64,000 bases of DNA from Undaria pinnatifida (taxonomy: Eukaryota; Sar; Phaeophyceae; Laminariales; Alariaceae), in the NCBI GenBank assembly GCA_012845835.1, contig JABAKD010000007.1, positions 124,001 through 188,000 of the forward strand, read 5' to 3'. Below the pieces are notes generated by a model. That model had not been told where the DNA came from. It ran no database searches and saw only the letters and a list, made by a program, of their open reading frames with translations. Shown here piece after piece: positions 10,830 through 21,469 of this stretch. Position 1 is the first letter of the stretch. Every line of letters begins with the position of its first letter. A program made the position numbers and the translations under genes.

Positions 10830-11165
10830 GTTGTTCTCACATTAACTCGCATAATCAAGTCCGTGGTCGCAGGACAGGCTCCAGTCACTCTGGAGCTGAG
10901 GAATACCCCAGGGAAAACACACACAACCCAAGGTGGTACACGCATATATCACAGCTGACGCAATTCCTGCCTCTACCAGAAACTTAAGAAAGTGAAACCG
11001 GGAGTCCGTCTACGATGTGCCAGGTCCATACGGGTGCAAACGTCTCACTACTCACGCCTGGGGAGAAACCAAATATTCCGGGTGCCACCCAAGGAAGACT
11101 ACCACGAATTTATCACACGTAGTATCTATCACTACGCATACGCACGACAGGCTTAAGTCAATTGG
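10830..11165 (+). pseudogene. Family B protease-like fragment with HTGA in place of DTGA
   Basis: Starts with GTTCTCACATTAACTCGCA shared with 44.53 and (inverted) 54.06 kb. Codons read YPRENTHNPRWYTH, then TMCQVHTGANVSLLTPGEK (about 11012-11068). C-x-V-D-T-G-A-x-V-S is a retropepsin active-site loop; here Asp is His (CAT). The other two copies in the window have the same change. A frame change precedes the motif. Catalysis would be lost if this really is the protease. Confidence 0.4.
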
Positions 11166-11355
11166 AGAAAATAAACAAAGAATAGAAAAGAAGATAAAAG
11201 AAAGGAAAGAAAAGAGAAGAAGAACGAAACAAAACAAAAAAGGCAAGCAGAGAGAAAAATAGACAAGGAAAGCAAGAAAAAACAAGACAAGAAAGCAAGG
11301 CAAAAAGAAGACGAGAAAGAAAGAAAAAAGAAAAAGAAAAAGAAAAGATAGAAAA
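11165..11355. repeat. Purine-rich GAAA/AGAA tract
   Basis: Nearly pure A/G for about 190 bases (AAAGAAAGGAAAGAAAAGAGAAG-like). The same kind of tract follows the protease-like block at 44.96-45.08 kb and, as pyrimidines, at 53.66-53.74 kb, so it is part of family B. Confidence 0.75.
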
Positions 11356-11566
11356 ATGCTATACTAGCAGACCTTCGAAACTGCTTAAGGATGGCATTGG
11401 GCTAACAGAGGGTATCACGTCCATCATCAATGGAACCTGGAAGAGAAAGCAACATGGCGAAGAAGTCAGGGCGGTCTTATGCATTCTTGTGACGGTCATT
11501 AAAAGGCCCACAACTTTCAATACGATGATGGCCAAACCCAGACTTCAGTCTCTTGGGCATGACCCT

Positions 11567-11697
11567 CCCCCCTCCCCCCCTCCCCCCTCCCCCCCCTCCC
11601 CCCCTCCCCCCCTCCCCCGTCCTCCCCTTCCCCCTTCCCCCACCCCCCCTCCCCCAGTCCCCTCCCCGCCCCCCCCCCCTTCCCCCTCCCCCCTGCC
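11567..11697. repeat. C-rich (CCCCCCT)n tract at the 3' side of the LINE
   Basis: About 130 bases of CCCTCCCCCC with few interruptions, reading (GGGGGAGG)n on the LINE's own strand. Potential G-quadruplex strand. ORFs made only of Pro or Gly here are artefacts. Confidence 0.8.
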
Positions 11698-11815
11698 GCT
11701 TAGAGATGCCAACGGTGGATGGCGCTGCCGCAGCCTCTGCGCGTCGCTCTGCAGCTTAGCGTCTCTCCGTTTCATGCCAATTACCCATGAACAACTCGGC
11801 TCCCTCCTCTACTAT

Positions 11816-12531
11816 TCAAACCCATCTGCCAGCCTTCTGAGCATCATTTCGCCATCCTTCGAATTTCATTCCAAAGACCGACATATCCTCCTTCAGATGA
11901 TCCATCCAGTCTTTCTCTTGCCCCCCTGAGTAATCCCTACCCCCAACAAACTTTCCAAACATCACCCTCTGTGGCAGACGCTCCTCCCCCATACGTGGCA
12001 CAAATCCCGCAAACAAAATCCTCCGTTTGCGCACTATCGTCTCAACGCTCTCGGAATCTGTCTGGGCAGCGCGTCGGCGTACAATAGGGTGTGGTCGTCG
12101 CACTTCCGTTTCCGCCGTCCAAGGCATCGGAGGAGCATGGAGCGGTGAACCCGACGTAGCCTGTCATAGTCAGGCTTCTTCGGGCTCCACATCATGCAAC
12201 CGTACAGCGGTGTCTCGACCACCTCAGCTTTCAGCAACCGCACCTTCAACCGTAAACGCACACCCGGGCGATCATAGATTTCTATCTTTTACCGCTGGAT
12301 GCACGCCTAGGCCCTCTGAAGACGCCGCGTTATTTCATTGCTAAGGTCTCTGTCTGCGGTGATAGCCCCGCCCAAGTATACAAACTGGATTGTTTGTTTG
12401 TATACATGGCCGGCATTGATCGTGAAAGACACCTTCCCCCCGCTTTTGGTTTCCAGGCACATTATCTTTGTCTTCGCCTTGGATACTGCAAGCCTGAACG
12501 ACGAGCACGCAGTCACGATCGCCGTCATCAT
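11816..12531 (-). pseudogene. LINE C-terminal (post-RT) region
   Basis: 12307-12531: KAKTKIMCLETKSGG and VYLGGAITADRDLSNEI, the thumb-side region that follows YADD in LINE RTs. 12034-12261: VRLLKAEVVETPLYGCMMW and RRVHRSMLLRCLG. 11816-12127: RKRRILFAGFVPRMGEERLP and a Trp/Lys-rich tail. Three frames; homologous blocks are consecutive, so only small indels separate them. Confidence 0.7.
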
Positions 12532-13265
12532 CTTCTCCAGCCCTTCTGATCATCGCGATACGATGCCCGCATCGTCCGCGTACAGCATACCCCACAACTT
12601 CTGCACCCCCTCCCCTTCCTTCCCCCTCCGTCTGTGACTTTGCCTGTGCGTGAAGTGCCCTTCTTCTCGCTTTCCTCCTTTCGCTGGAGCTGCACCATGT
12701 TGTCCGTGATGGCTGCATCAGCGAGGAAGCGTTTCTCGGCCACACGCAGTACCGCCGTTAAAAATATGTTGAACAGCAGTGGCGCGAACACGCATCTTTG
12801 CCTTAGACCTTGCCTTACGTCCAACTTATCCGAGCACTCTCCATCATCCAGCCTTACGCATGCTTGCATACCGTCGTGGAAGTGGCGGATGACGGCGAGC
12901 ATTCTCGGTGGCACGCCGAAACAAGCAAGAACATCCTACAAAAAACTTCGGTCGATGGAGTCGTATGCTTTGGTGAGGTCGATAAAACACATGTACAAAG
13001 GGGTGTCCTTCCGCGCCAGTTCCTGCAGTCGTCGTACTACGAACATCATGTCAACCGTCGAGCGTTGGGGTCTGAACCCACACTGTTCTTCCGGCAGAAT
13101 GTTCTTTCGTTCGCAATAGTCACTCAGGCGATCCGCGATGACTTTGAGGAGTACTTTGCCGGCGTGAGCCACGAGGGAGATGCCACGATAATTGCCACTT
13201 AGTCCGACCTTTCTTCTTGTGAAGCACCTTAATCGCTGCATCTTTCCATTGTTGCGGTACGTCAC
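12528..13265 (-). pseudogene. LINE reverse transcriptase, catalytic blocks (YADD present)
   Basis: 12936-13265 encodes [34 protein letters not shown] and [13 protein letters not shown] (motif A Asp present). A second frame (12528-12914) gives [21 protein letters not shown] (motif B) and [11 protein letters not shown] third frame gives [13 protein letters not shown], with the YADD codons at 12582-12571, followed by TGA at 12552-12550. Motifs A, B and C are all identifiable but lie in at least three frames, so the enzyme is dead in this copy. Confidence 0.8.
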
Positions 13266-13887
13266 CCCCCCTCCACACAGCGACGATGATGTCGTGGAAG
13301 TTTCCGAGGGTGTTGAATTCTCCTTCGTCGGCCAAAACCTTCAAGAGCTCAGCCGGAAGACCATCGGGCCCTGCCGCCTTTTGAATCGCCAGCGCCTGGA
13401 TCGCCTCCTCTACTTCGTACCCAGACGGGACATCGTCCAGTGGTCTGCACGGGGGCCACGGCTTAAGCTCGTCCACCATGCTCGGATCAAGGGTCGGCGA
13501 CTTGGTGTTGAGCAGTTTGTGAAACCACCTCACCCACTGCTCGCGGATGAGGGCATTATCCCGCAGCAATCGACCTTCCTCGTCCTTGATGTACTGCGAT
13601 TTAAACGTCCTCTTCCCTTCTACATCCATCCCGTTGAGGTGTTTGTAGAAGACAAATTGATCACCTTCTCGGATACGCCCTTCGAGTTGGCTAGCGTAAT
13701 CTTCGAATAACCTCTGAACAGCTTCCGCCCGCGTGCGTTTCAGCTCTTTGATGGTCGCCTTCAAGGCTTGTCGTAGACCACGATCGTTTGGAGCAGAACG
13801 GACCCGTTTCCTCGCGTCTTCCCTATCCTGCCATCGTGCTTTCAACTCCGCTCTCGTCTCCTCGGTCGCACACCAGCACCTCGGCAC
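13120..13887 (-). pseudogene. LINE reverse transcriptase, N-terminal part
   Basis: 255 codons: a charged helical linker (ELKARWQDREDARKRVRS), WFHKLLNTKSPTLDPSMVDE, then RT block 0/1 [19 protein letters not shown] and [19 protein letters not shown]. This is the usual spacing between endonuclease and RT fingers in LINEs. The frame is lost after HKKKGRTKW (near 13.2 kb) and continues in another frame. Confidence 0.75.
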
Positions 13888-13926
13888 TTATTTGCGCCGA
13901 ATAGGGGGCGCTACGTCGGCGGCGTT

Positions 13927-14910
13927 TCACAGTATCGTCTCGGTCAGTAATGAGGCCATGTCATCAACGCTTCCGGCGTTAGTACCGAGGTAAGGTTGGC
14001 TGCTATTTTGCAAATTCATCCGTAGATGCGGGTCCGCCATTAATCTTGGTAGATCAATAGCTCGCCGGTTTTTGATAACTATCTTTTGACGATTTGGTGC
14101 AATGCGGCCTAAGAGGCGAATACTTGCTATCACGAGGTTATGGTCCAACTCGGCGTTCTCCCTGGGTGGAGTCTGCACACTGACATTACGTACCAATCGT
14201 CTATCCACTTGCCGTGTCAGTATGTAGTCAAGTCTGTACTTGGCCTTTCCTCGGTTAGGGCTCTGAAATGTATACGATATACCACGAGCAGGTGTAGCAT
14301 AGTAGGTGTTGAGGAGGGCGAGTTTGTTATCAGTGGCGTAAGTCAATAGTCGCCCTCCGTTGTCGTTCAGCTCGTCACGTCTATATGCACCCAATACCTT
14401 GCTGTCGGTCCACTCGATCCCTCTCATGCCTGTACGAGCATTTGCGTCTATCAGGACAAGGAGGTGGTCCCTACTGGGTACCTCCTTGACCACCTCGTCA
14501 AGTGAATTCCAAAAGTAATCCTTTTCGCTGGTGCTATTGTCGAGAGTGGGAGCATAGCCTACAATGAAAGACACACCGTAAGATTTCCCTTTGAGTTGGA
14601 TGCGAACCTTCATCAGTCTAGCACTGATGCACTCAACCGCGACGACGCCCTTATCCATCCCTGCCACGATATACTCTCTAACAGCTAAGCCTACCCCATG
14701 GTTCCCCTTCTTTTCGTACTTTCCTCCGTCTGCTCCTGAGCGAAACACGACATCCCCCGCCGCCGTGAAAGCACTTTGTTCATTGCGCCTCACCTCCTGC
14801 AATCCTATGACATCACAACCTGCGTTTTCGCAAGTCTTCATTTTCACCTCAGCGTGGCCTATGCCGTTCGTGCCCTTGAAATAAAGTGTTAAAACGTTGT
14901 ACGTACCCAC
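13927..14910 (-). CDS. LINE apurinic-like endonuclease domain
   Basis: Open for 327 codons. Motifs in order: GTYNVLTL (residues 2-9), DVIGLQEVRR with the metal-binding Glu (about 33-42), GNHGVGLAV (68-76), FIVGYAPT, LVLIDANARTG (the D-x-N-A box), RLDYILT (catalytic Asp), and ELDHNLVIASI (the terminal D-H pair). All expected catalytic residues of the exonuclease-endonuclease-phosphatase fold in LINEs are visible, so this domain is unusually well preserved. It nicks target DNA to prime reverse transcription. The frame extends upstream with GELVVG; the listed start is only the first Met-like codon. The C-terminus runs toward RT and is broken by a frameshift near 13.9 kb. Confidence 0.8.
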   Translation of the reverse strand: MGTYNVLTLYFKGTNGIGHAEVKMKTCENAGCDVIGLQEVRRNEQSAFTAAGDVVFRSGADGGKYEKKGNHGVGLAVREYIVAGMDKGVVAVECISARLMKVRIQLKGKSYGVSFIVGYAPTLDNSTSEKDYFWNSLDEVVKEVPSRDHLLVLIDANARTGMRGIEWTDSKVLGAYRRDELNDNGGRLLTYATDNKLALLNTYYATPARGISYTFQSPNRGKAKYRLDYILTRQVDRRLVRNVSVQTPPRENAELDHNLVIASIRLLGRIAPNRQKIVIKNRRAIDLPRLMADPHLRMNLQNSSQPYLGTNAGSVDDMASLLTETIL

Positions 14911-15477
14911 GACGAGTTCCCCTGCTCTCGACCTAGCCCTTGCATCTGTGCGAATTTTGTGAGCAGCCCTTCGAATCTTCCTGCGTCTCCCCCTCTTCTT
15001 CCGAGCCTCCGATTTCCTTCATTTCACCCTGCGTTTTTCCCAGACAGAGTATTTCCCCCTCTCCGTCTCCCTTCGCCCAGCCCGGTTCTTGCCTAAGTGC
15101 CAACGTAAAGCAGGCAGCAGTCCCGACACGCCACGTCCATCTTCTTCCCGACTTTGGTGCTTACTCACGTGGGTTCGATCCTCTCTTCTCTGTTCGATAC
15201 GCGCCCCAAGCTTTCCTCGGCGGTGATGCGACACTGCGTCCGAAGGTAAGGCTGCTGCGTTAAAAAGCGAGGATTGTTTTTGCCTTGTCGCTGGATGACA
15301 GCGCCGGCCCGGCCATATCCGAGCGCTAGTTCAGCGCACGAGTAAGATCGACGCGGCACAACCCTTCAGGGGCTCTGGCACGTTTTGGGGAAGCCTCAGG
15401 GCCGAGCACCACACCGGCCGGGGAGCAGCCGAGAAGATATGGTATACCATGTGCTCCCGTATGGCAGGGTCCGTGGC

Positions 15478-15497
15478 ATCTACTACTACTACTACAA
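15478..15497. repeat. (CTA)n microsatellite
   Basis: ATCTACTACTACTACTACAAC, six units. The rest of 15.25-15.97 kb shows no gene; it may be more of family B. Confidence 0.8.
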
Positions 15498-15974
15498 CTA
15501 CTTTGATGCGAGACTACAACACCTGCCAACTGGAATTTTGGTACTCTATTCTGACCTTTGATGGTATTATCGATATCATACGACGGTGGCGGAGTGTTTT
15601 TGTCTCCTTGAACCAAAAAACTGAACTTTCCACCCTGATGGTTTTTCTGCATTGGCATGGTACCTGGGGTACCGGGTATGAGAATCGTAGGTTAAAGTCA
15701 TACTTTGAAGTATATCTTGGGAAATAGTGCATGATAGGATTGTGTTAACTCCCGTACAAAACCGAGTGATCAGGGGGGAAGGGTATGATAGATTGATATA
15801 TATAACGCTTATACCATCCACAGGTGATCACACGTTAGGTATTAACGAACGCACAGCAGTAGTAGTACTCGAGCATTGTGTTGGCCACGGATTTGAAGCA
15901 TATTATTTTGAGATAAAGTATTGGTCGTGTTTTGGAGGATTGGGTTCTGAGATTTACGAATTTTTGCCTAAAAA

Positions 15975-16109
15975 TTCACTTCTGATGTACTATATGGTAT
16001 TGGGTGTGCTGGGTGATGGTAGCATCTTAGGAGATGCTGTGAAAACCATCGTTTCCCGAAAGGGTACCATAAATTGTTTTATATGTGAACGTGACTTAAG
16101 GGTCACGTA
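15975..16109 (+). repeat. Family B, left part interrupted by the gypsy element
   Basis: Matches 8887-8995. The match stops exactly at the LTR start and resumes after the 3' LTR at about 24778, which shows that the LTR element entered an existing family B copy. 16105-16109 (ACGTA) is one copy of the target duplication. Confidence 0.7.
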
Positions 16110-16533
16110 TGTGGAAGACAGGGTCGTAGATACCTATCGTAGATCTCGTACACGCATGCACGAGAGGACACGTCACCGGTCAGGCAATACACGATCCCGG
16201 GTCGCGAACGGTGTCACCCGTCATAGACGGCGTTGACCCGTCCCCGGAAAGTCAGCCACCTAAAGATGATCCCGCCGCATGACGAGAGGGCATAAGCCCA
16301 CCGTCACTCTAGCTTTACCATCTCATTGCTACATCTAAGAAAGAAAGGTTTTTAGCGTGCGTCCGCTGTGAAGACGATCTTCAAGGGACCTCAGCACCGC
16401 GACGCCCTCTCCGCTTCGACTTCAGCTCTGCGACGCCCTCTCTGCTCCGACGTTCGCTCCGCGACGAGGACCAGACCTCCGGGACCGCCCTCTCCACTCC
16501 GACACCGGGACCCCGTGAGTGACCAGGTTCCAT
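16110..16533 (+). repeat. 5' LTR of gypsy element 2
   Basis: TGTGGAAG... to ...GTTCCAT, about 424 bp, matching 24380-24772 over the full length. Shared blocks: TACCTATCG-AGATCTCGTACA, CGATCCCGGGTCGCGAACGG, CGTGCGTCCGCTGTGAAGAC. The 3' copy lacks a segment present here near 16440-16470 (CGACGCCCTCTCTGCTCCGA). The end may be CA or CAT; CAT gives an exact 5-bp target duplication. Confidence 0.88.
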
Positions 16534-16535
16534 AG

Positions 16536-16553
16536 TGGCGACCACCGTCGGTT
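16536..16553 (+). other. Putative primer binding site
   Basis: TGGCGACCACCGTCGG lies three bases after the 5' LTR. TGG complements the CCA end of a tRNA, as in most PBSs. Which tRNA primes cannot be told without the host tRNA set. Confidence 0.55.
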
Positions 16554-16638
16554 CAACAAAACCATTGTATAAAACCCTATATAAAGGCCGCCGTCGGAAC
16601 AGAAGAAACTAATACCACGCTCTGGAGCTCGCTGCAAC

Positions 16639-17580
16639 ATGAGCCGCCGGAAGGCCCGCAAGACATCGACCTCTCCCGATGAACCGACTCCTGCACCGTC
16701 GGGGAACTCATTTGCGGCGCTCGCAACTACCGACCAGAGCGGACCGGCCGAGCCCGACGAAGAGGAGGAGAACGCTGCAGATGATGCTGGAGCGCTGAGT
16801 ACGTCACCTGCCAGCGCCGCCACCACGACGCCTGGACCATCTGCGGAGGCCGTTGGGGAGGGCTCGAGCCTGGCGGAGGACATCCTCGCCGCACCGAGCA
16901 CTCTCCCAGCGATTGACCCGGTCTGCGTCGAGATGGCTGCCTACCTTCGGAAATGTGTGCTCGACGTCACCACGCCGCCAGCGTGGGTCATGGAGCTGGT
17001 GCTGCCTAGCAGCCGGAAGCCCGTGGGTGCGGCATCCGACAAACAGATGGAAGAGGTGAGAGGAGCACCACAGCCGGAGCAAAACCTCGACGTTGTTTTT
17101 GAACGCGTGCAGAACCTTACGACACTTGCCATGCCTATCCAACAGCAGCCGAGTAGCTCTGGCAGCAGCTGTACCTGTCCCCCTGACCACTCTCAACCAG
17201 CCCGCCTGACAGCACGTACCACCTCTGCTGTAAAAGTACTTCCCACAAACCCCCTAACAGCACGCTACACCTCTGCTGTAGGACGACCTCCCACAGCACC
17301 TACAACCTCTGCCTTGGCGCCCCCGAGCGCACACCCCAACCACAACGAGCACACGAAATTTTCGATGAAAATATCGGATGTGCCCCCTTCGCTCAGGTTG
17401 AACGGTTTACCAACTGAAGAAGTGCACGAAATCATGGCGCTCTTCCACTCTCACATCCGCTTGCACGCCCCTGACAGCACCCCTGACTCGGTTATCGACC
17501 ACCACGCCGTGAGATACCCTGCATACTTGATGACCGGCGGAGCGGCTAGCACTATGAACCAAATACAGTGTGAGACGTAA
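16639..17580 (+). CDS. gag N-terminal region of gypsy element 2
   Basis: ATG at 16639, about 100 bases after the PBS, opens 313 codons. Residues 1-75 are Ser/Pro/Glu-rich and low complexity with a basic start (MSRRKARKTS). Then come a Pro/Thr-rich middle and, from about residue 240, SMKISDVPPSLRLNGLPTEE and VHEIMALFHSHI, typical of a matrix/capsid approach. Stops at TAA 17578. The reading continues in the +1 frame with EWRIDKELTQL, so the stop follows a frameshift. Structural protein of the element. Confidence 0.65.
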   Translation: MSRRKARKTSTSPDEPTPAPSGNSFAALATTDQSGPAEPDEEEENAADDAGALSTSPASAATTTPGPSAEAVGEGSSLAEDILAAPSTLPAIDPVCVEMAAYLRKCVLDVTTPPAWVMELVLPSSRKPVGAASDKQMEEVRGAPQPEQNLDVVFERVQNLTTLAMPIQQQPSSSGSSCTCPPDHSQPARLTARTTSAVKVLPTNPLTARYTSAVGRPPTAPTTSALAPPSAHPNHNEHTKFSMKISDVPPSLRLNGLPTEEVHEIMALFHSHIRLHAPDSTPDSVIDHHAVRYPAYLMTGGAASTMNQIQCET

Positions 17581-18350
17581 AAGAGTGGCGCATAGACAAA
17601 GAGCTAACCCAACTGAACACTGAGGAGGTACAAGTCAGAGCACCACGCAACTGGAGCGAGTGGGTGGATAATTTTACAAATCTGTTTAGCCCCGTGAACT
17701 GCGTCGTCCTCCTCGCTCGCAATGTCTCTACCCTACAGCAAGGCAGTAGTGAATCCGTCGACTCTTGCGGACTGCGTGTAACTCGAGCATACGCGCGCCT
17801 CCTAGCCGAAGCCAAACGAACCTCCCCCGTCAACGTCTCGCTATACAAACATGCATGGCAAACATCGCTCACGGCATCTTTCAAAGCTGGTCTAGTTCCC
17901 GACGTACGTCTGGAACTTATTCGTGAAGACCCCCCCCTAGCGTACCAAGCCTCACGTACTCGCGCCATACCAACATAAGACCAACGCCTTACGCTCGACC
18001 CCCACTCCCTCCCCGACAACGTATGCATCGGCTGTCACTGCCACATCCCCTGGACCCGACCAACAGTGAATCACATCGATGGCCAACACAGCAAAAAAGG
18101 TTGTGTCCAAACTGACGGCGGGCGAAGCCGGGTCAACAGCGTGGCGTTCGAGCCAACAGCATACCGCCCGTCCGACACGCGGGGCAGGTCGCCGAGTGGC
18201 GACACGGGGAAAAGTAGGAAGGCGGAAGTAGCGTCGGGAAAAGAGTGTGACTACCCGATGTGTCGCCACCGCAGGTCGCACTCGCGCCCAGACTGCAGGC
18301 TGGCCAGAGCGCACGAGCGCGACGGCATAGTAGTCACACAAAAACCGTGA
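17581..18350 (+). pseudogene. gag capsid/nucleocapsid region with CX4CX5HX4C finger
   Basis: 17640-17940 reads NWSEWVDNFTNLFSPVNCVV and LIREDPPLAYQASRTRA, a helical capsid-like segment. After a frame change, 18066-18350 ends with CDYPMCRHRRSHSRPDCRLA (about 18252-18310), a CX4CX5HX4C cluster in the place of the nucleocapsid knuckle. Spacing differs from the retroviral CX2CX4HX4C, so metal binding is inferred. A short gap of 18360-18840 follows without recognisable protein. Confidence 0.5.
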
Positions 18351-18843
18351 GGGGTCCCGCGCCGGTTGCCTCAAACCCGTTCGGGGTGTAGGCATACTAG
18401 GATCAGTAAACCTGCGGTAGAAACGATATCGCGATCAGCTAGCGTAGCCGTGGAAAGTGCCGGTTGACCTAGTAGTAAGAGGAGGGATGAGTGTGGCTGA
18501 ACAAAGAGCACCATCCCTCTGGCGAGTACCCACGCAAAACAAGTACATGCAGACAACCAGTCGAATACTGGAACAGACTTAGAAAACAAGAAGCAGGTTC
18601 CAAGTGTGCTAGCAGTACCGCGTGGAGTTGGACCAGCCGTAGAAACAGCAAGCAAGGTCAAGAAGAGTAGTCAGCGTCAGAATGATACATTTTCACCTTT
18701 CATGGTACCACAAGCGTTGTATGTTTCTGCTGCGTCCCGCAAACTAAACAAGAAAATTGAACATCAAGTTTTATTATCATACTTGAGTACATAAGTACAA
18801 CGCTAACAGGGAAACGCACTTTCATGCGTTCCATGCGTCGTCC

Positions 18844-19526
18844 ATGGGTGAGTATCCTAGATGTCCCACAGCTCTCCACTCTACGTCCAGGCGCGTACGA
18901 GTGAACGCCAGAGTTAATGGTTATCCGGCACACAATGTCACGATTGACACCGCGACCGATGTATCATGCATATCTGTTAACATTGTACAGACACATCCCA
19001 CAATGAATGACACTCAAAGGTTTGCAGTGCCCCCGGTACGATCAACCTCAGCAGTGCTGATGGGTCGCCTCTCAAAAATTTAGGATATGTTTGCTTTCAA
19101 CTCACACTAGGAGATATTACCTCACCAGTCGAAGCGCTCGTATTGCCCTCTTTAGGGCCAGACATTATGGTACTCGATGACACCATCATGGGCCTCTTCG
19201 GTGATATCCTCGACTGGAGTACGGAGCAATTGTCAATCAAAATGTCTCAAGTTTCGATCAAAGCATCTCATCGTAGAGTAGACTTTACAGCACGCCCCGA
19301 GATCATTGCGACAACTCAGTGCTCCGTAGACACAGTTAACAATGATTTAGAGTCGGTACCAGTCTTGTTGCGACAGAAATGCTGCATCCCCCCCCAGAGT
19401 GAGATGGCAATACTAGTAGAGTCAGCGACAGCACCCACAGAGACCAGGCTGTACTCATTGAACCCCTCGTCGTCACGTTCGAAGAAATCGAATCGTCCGC
19501 CGTACCTGAAGCTTTTGAAAACATGA
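18844..19526 (+). pseudogene. Retropepsin-like protease of gypsy element 2 (DTA for DTG)
   Basis: Frame 1 (18844-19083) has VNGYPAHNVTIDTATDVSCI: an aspartic protease loop with D-T-A instead of D-T-G. It ends at a TAG. Frame 0 (19143-19526) continues with LPSLGPDIMVLDDTIMGLFG and DWSTEQLSI, the C-terminal half. At least one frameshift lies between 19083 and 19143. Normally cleaves gag-pol; inactive here. Confidence 0.6.
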
Positions 19527-19612
19527 TAGTTACTCGTACAGTGAGTCACTAGTCGGCCGCTGATAAAACACCAGTAGTCCAGATCGCGAACCCGTCCCAC
19601 CAATACGTATAC

Positions 19613-20739
19613 TTGAAACGCAACACCTTACTAGGTCATATTGCTCCCGTATCGGTAGCCCTGAACAAAACGACCAGAGCAATTCAAACAGACAGCAAGA
19701 CAACGGAATCCACGCGTAACGAGCTTCGTGCAGCACCTACTCCAGCATTTGACGAAACCACGTTTACACCTGCCGAATGCAAAAAAGTACTGACTCTAGG
19801 CACGAAATATTGCAGCGTTTTTTCAATGTCACCTCTTGAGCAGGGTAAATGTACCTTTGCCGAAGCAACCTTTCCTCGTGAACCAGGAACGCGGCCTGTA
19901 AATAGAACCCCGTACCGTGCAAACCCACGCGTACAGGAGACTATCAACAAGTGCGTGAAAGAGATGGAACGAGATGGAATCATTGAACAGCGCCCTAGTC
20001 CCTGGGGTTCCGCAGTAACTATTGTCGCAAAATCAGACGGCACCCCACGGTTGTGCGTAGATTACAGGTCGACCATAAATAAAAATTTGATCAAAACGTC
20101 GTGGCCTATGATTAACTTAGAGAGCCACGTTGACACGGTCGGAGGAGCACGATATATAACTTTGTGACGTCCAAAATGCTCACCACCAAATACCAGTAAC
20201 AGAGAGCAAACAAGATAAAACTGCTTTTGTGACGCAGAACGGGAAGTGGGTTTTAAAACGCGTACCCTTCGGTATAGCTAACGCGCCGTTTCTGTACTCG
20301 CGAATTATGTCACTAGCTTTTGCACATTTTGGTCCAAAAAGTGGGCTCTTGGTTTATATGGACGACTGTATATGTTGCTCATCCACCTGGACAGGCAGGC
20401 CACTTACAGCTGCTAGAAAATATGTTCAAAGCCTTGCAAGCAGCTGGCCTCACTCTCAAACCATCGAATGTACAATTTGGCCCCCGAGAAGTTAAATGCT
20501 TGGGACACATACTGACGGCCGACGGTATTCAGATCGGTGAGGATCGCGTAAAAGCTTTAGTTGATATACCGATGCCTAAGACCAAAAAGGAGTTGCGGTC
20601 AGTGCTAGGAATGGTTAGCTTTGTACGCAAGTTTATGCCTAACTTAGCCGTTGTCATAGCACCCCTGGTAGCCCTCACGAAAAAAGAGGCCGCCAAAGAA
20701 GTCGCTAAACGTTGGAGACCAGAACTCGATCAGGCGTAA
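19613..20739 (+). pseudogene. Ty3/gypsy reverse transcriptase (YMDD intact)
   Basis: 19613-20167 encodes the approach to RT: TPYRANPRVQETINKCVKEM, DGIIEQRPSPWGSAVTIVAK, TPRLCVDYRSTINKN (motif 1/2). A frameshift near 20165 moves to 20229-20495 with KWVLKRVPFGIANAPFLYSR and LLVYMDDCICC; the YMDD codons are 20355-20366. A third frame (20320-20739) carries the thumb/connection: CLGHILTADGIQIGEDRVKA, LRSVLGMVSFVRKFMPNLAV. Polymerase for element cDNA; the motifs survive but not one continuous frame. Confidence 0.88.
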
Positions 20740-20759
20740 GCAACAGTGAAACAATTGCC

Positions 20760-21215
20760 CACTCAGGCGCCCGTACTTCAATTTCCCGGTTTTCTAAAGA
20801 CTTTGCGATACACGTTGACGCCTCATAAGCAGGTGCAGGTGAATTCCTCGCCCAGCAGAAAGGCGACGACCTCGTAATAATCGAAAGCTTTAGTCAACAC
20901 TTCAACGACAGCCAGCGCCACTACTCTGCTACGCTGGTTTACTGTGGTCTTGGCCATCCAGCACTGGGGACCTTATTTTTGGGGACGGCATTTTGTGTGT
21001 GTGTGACATATCAGGCGGCCCGACGATACCTATACTCAATGCAAGATACATCGAACATGTTAACATGCTGGGCAATAACATTACAGTCTTTTGACTTCAC
21101 CGTCCAACACAAACCAGTCAAATTACACGTCGTACCGAACACGCTTTCACGAATGTTTGTGTTCGACCACCAGCAAGAAGTAACTGTGCCGTCCCTCGCG
21201 CCCATTTGCCGCAAT
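20760..21215 (+). pseudogene. RNase H domain of gypsy element 2
   Basis: 20802-20836 reads DFAIHVDAS followed by TAA and AGAGEFLAQQKGDD. The frame then gives ESFSQHFNDSQRHYSATLVY, HPALGTLFLGTAFCVCV, YLYSMQDTSNMLTCWAITLQ and HKPVKLHVVPNTLSRMF. The Asp in HVDAS and the SQRHYSAT and LSR blocks are hallmarks of the Ty3/gypsy RNase H. One in-frame TAA breaks it. Confidence 0.82.
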
Positions 21216-21469
21216 GTACCAGAAATGACCCCAAGCTACAAACAGCCCGCGTTTCTCGACCATATCAGATCTTCGCCGACAACTGGCTAACCTAGAACCA
21301 GTACGCAGCAATAGAGAGCTCTCATGTGTGAAGTCAGTATTCGTGAGCGCGACAAATGTTTTCATGTTCGTCGCTAAAAAAAACTCCGCTCAGCACAAAC
21401 AGTAGAGTACGGACGGTACATCGATTACATCCAGCACGCAGACGTACCATTACCCGAGAAAGAAACGAC

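Larger units (their letters stand above)
11740..15240 (-). mobile_element. APE-type non-LTR retrotransposon (LINE), inactivated
   Basis: On the minus strand the parts run in order: a basic N-terminal stretch (15234 to about 14920), AP endonuclease (14910-13927), reverse transcriptase (13887-12528 in several frames), a C-terminal domain (12531-11816), then a G-rich tract. Frameshifts occur near 13.90, 13.25, 12.92 and 12.26 kb, with an in-frame TGA just after the YADD box. No poly(A) tail or target duplication recognised. Clade not determined; a second copy of the same endonuclease type lies at 47.70-48.26 kb. Confidence 0.85.

Noticed and set aside
11489-11929. 146-codon Pro-rich ORF and its Gly-rich complement
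   Set aside because: It runs through (CCCCCCT)n simple sequence and the antisense side of the LINE.
16422-16901. 159-codon minus-strand ORF overlapping the gypsy LTR and gag
   Set aside because: Shadow of the GC-rich gag frame; no motif, and it spans the LTR boundary.
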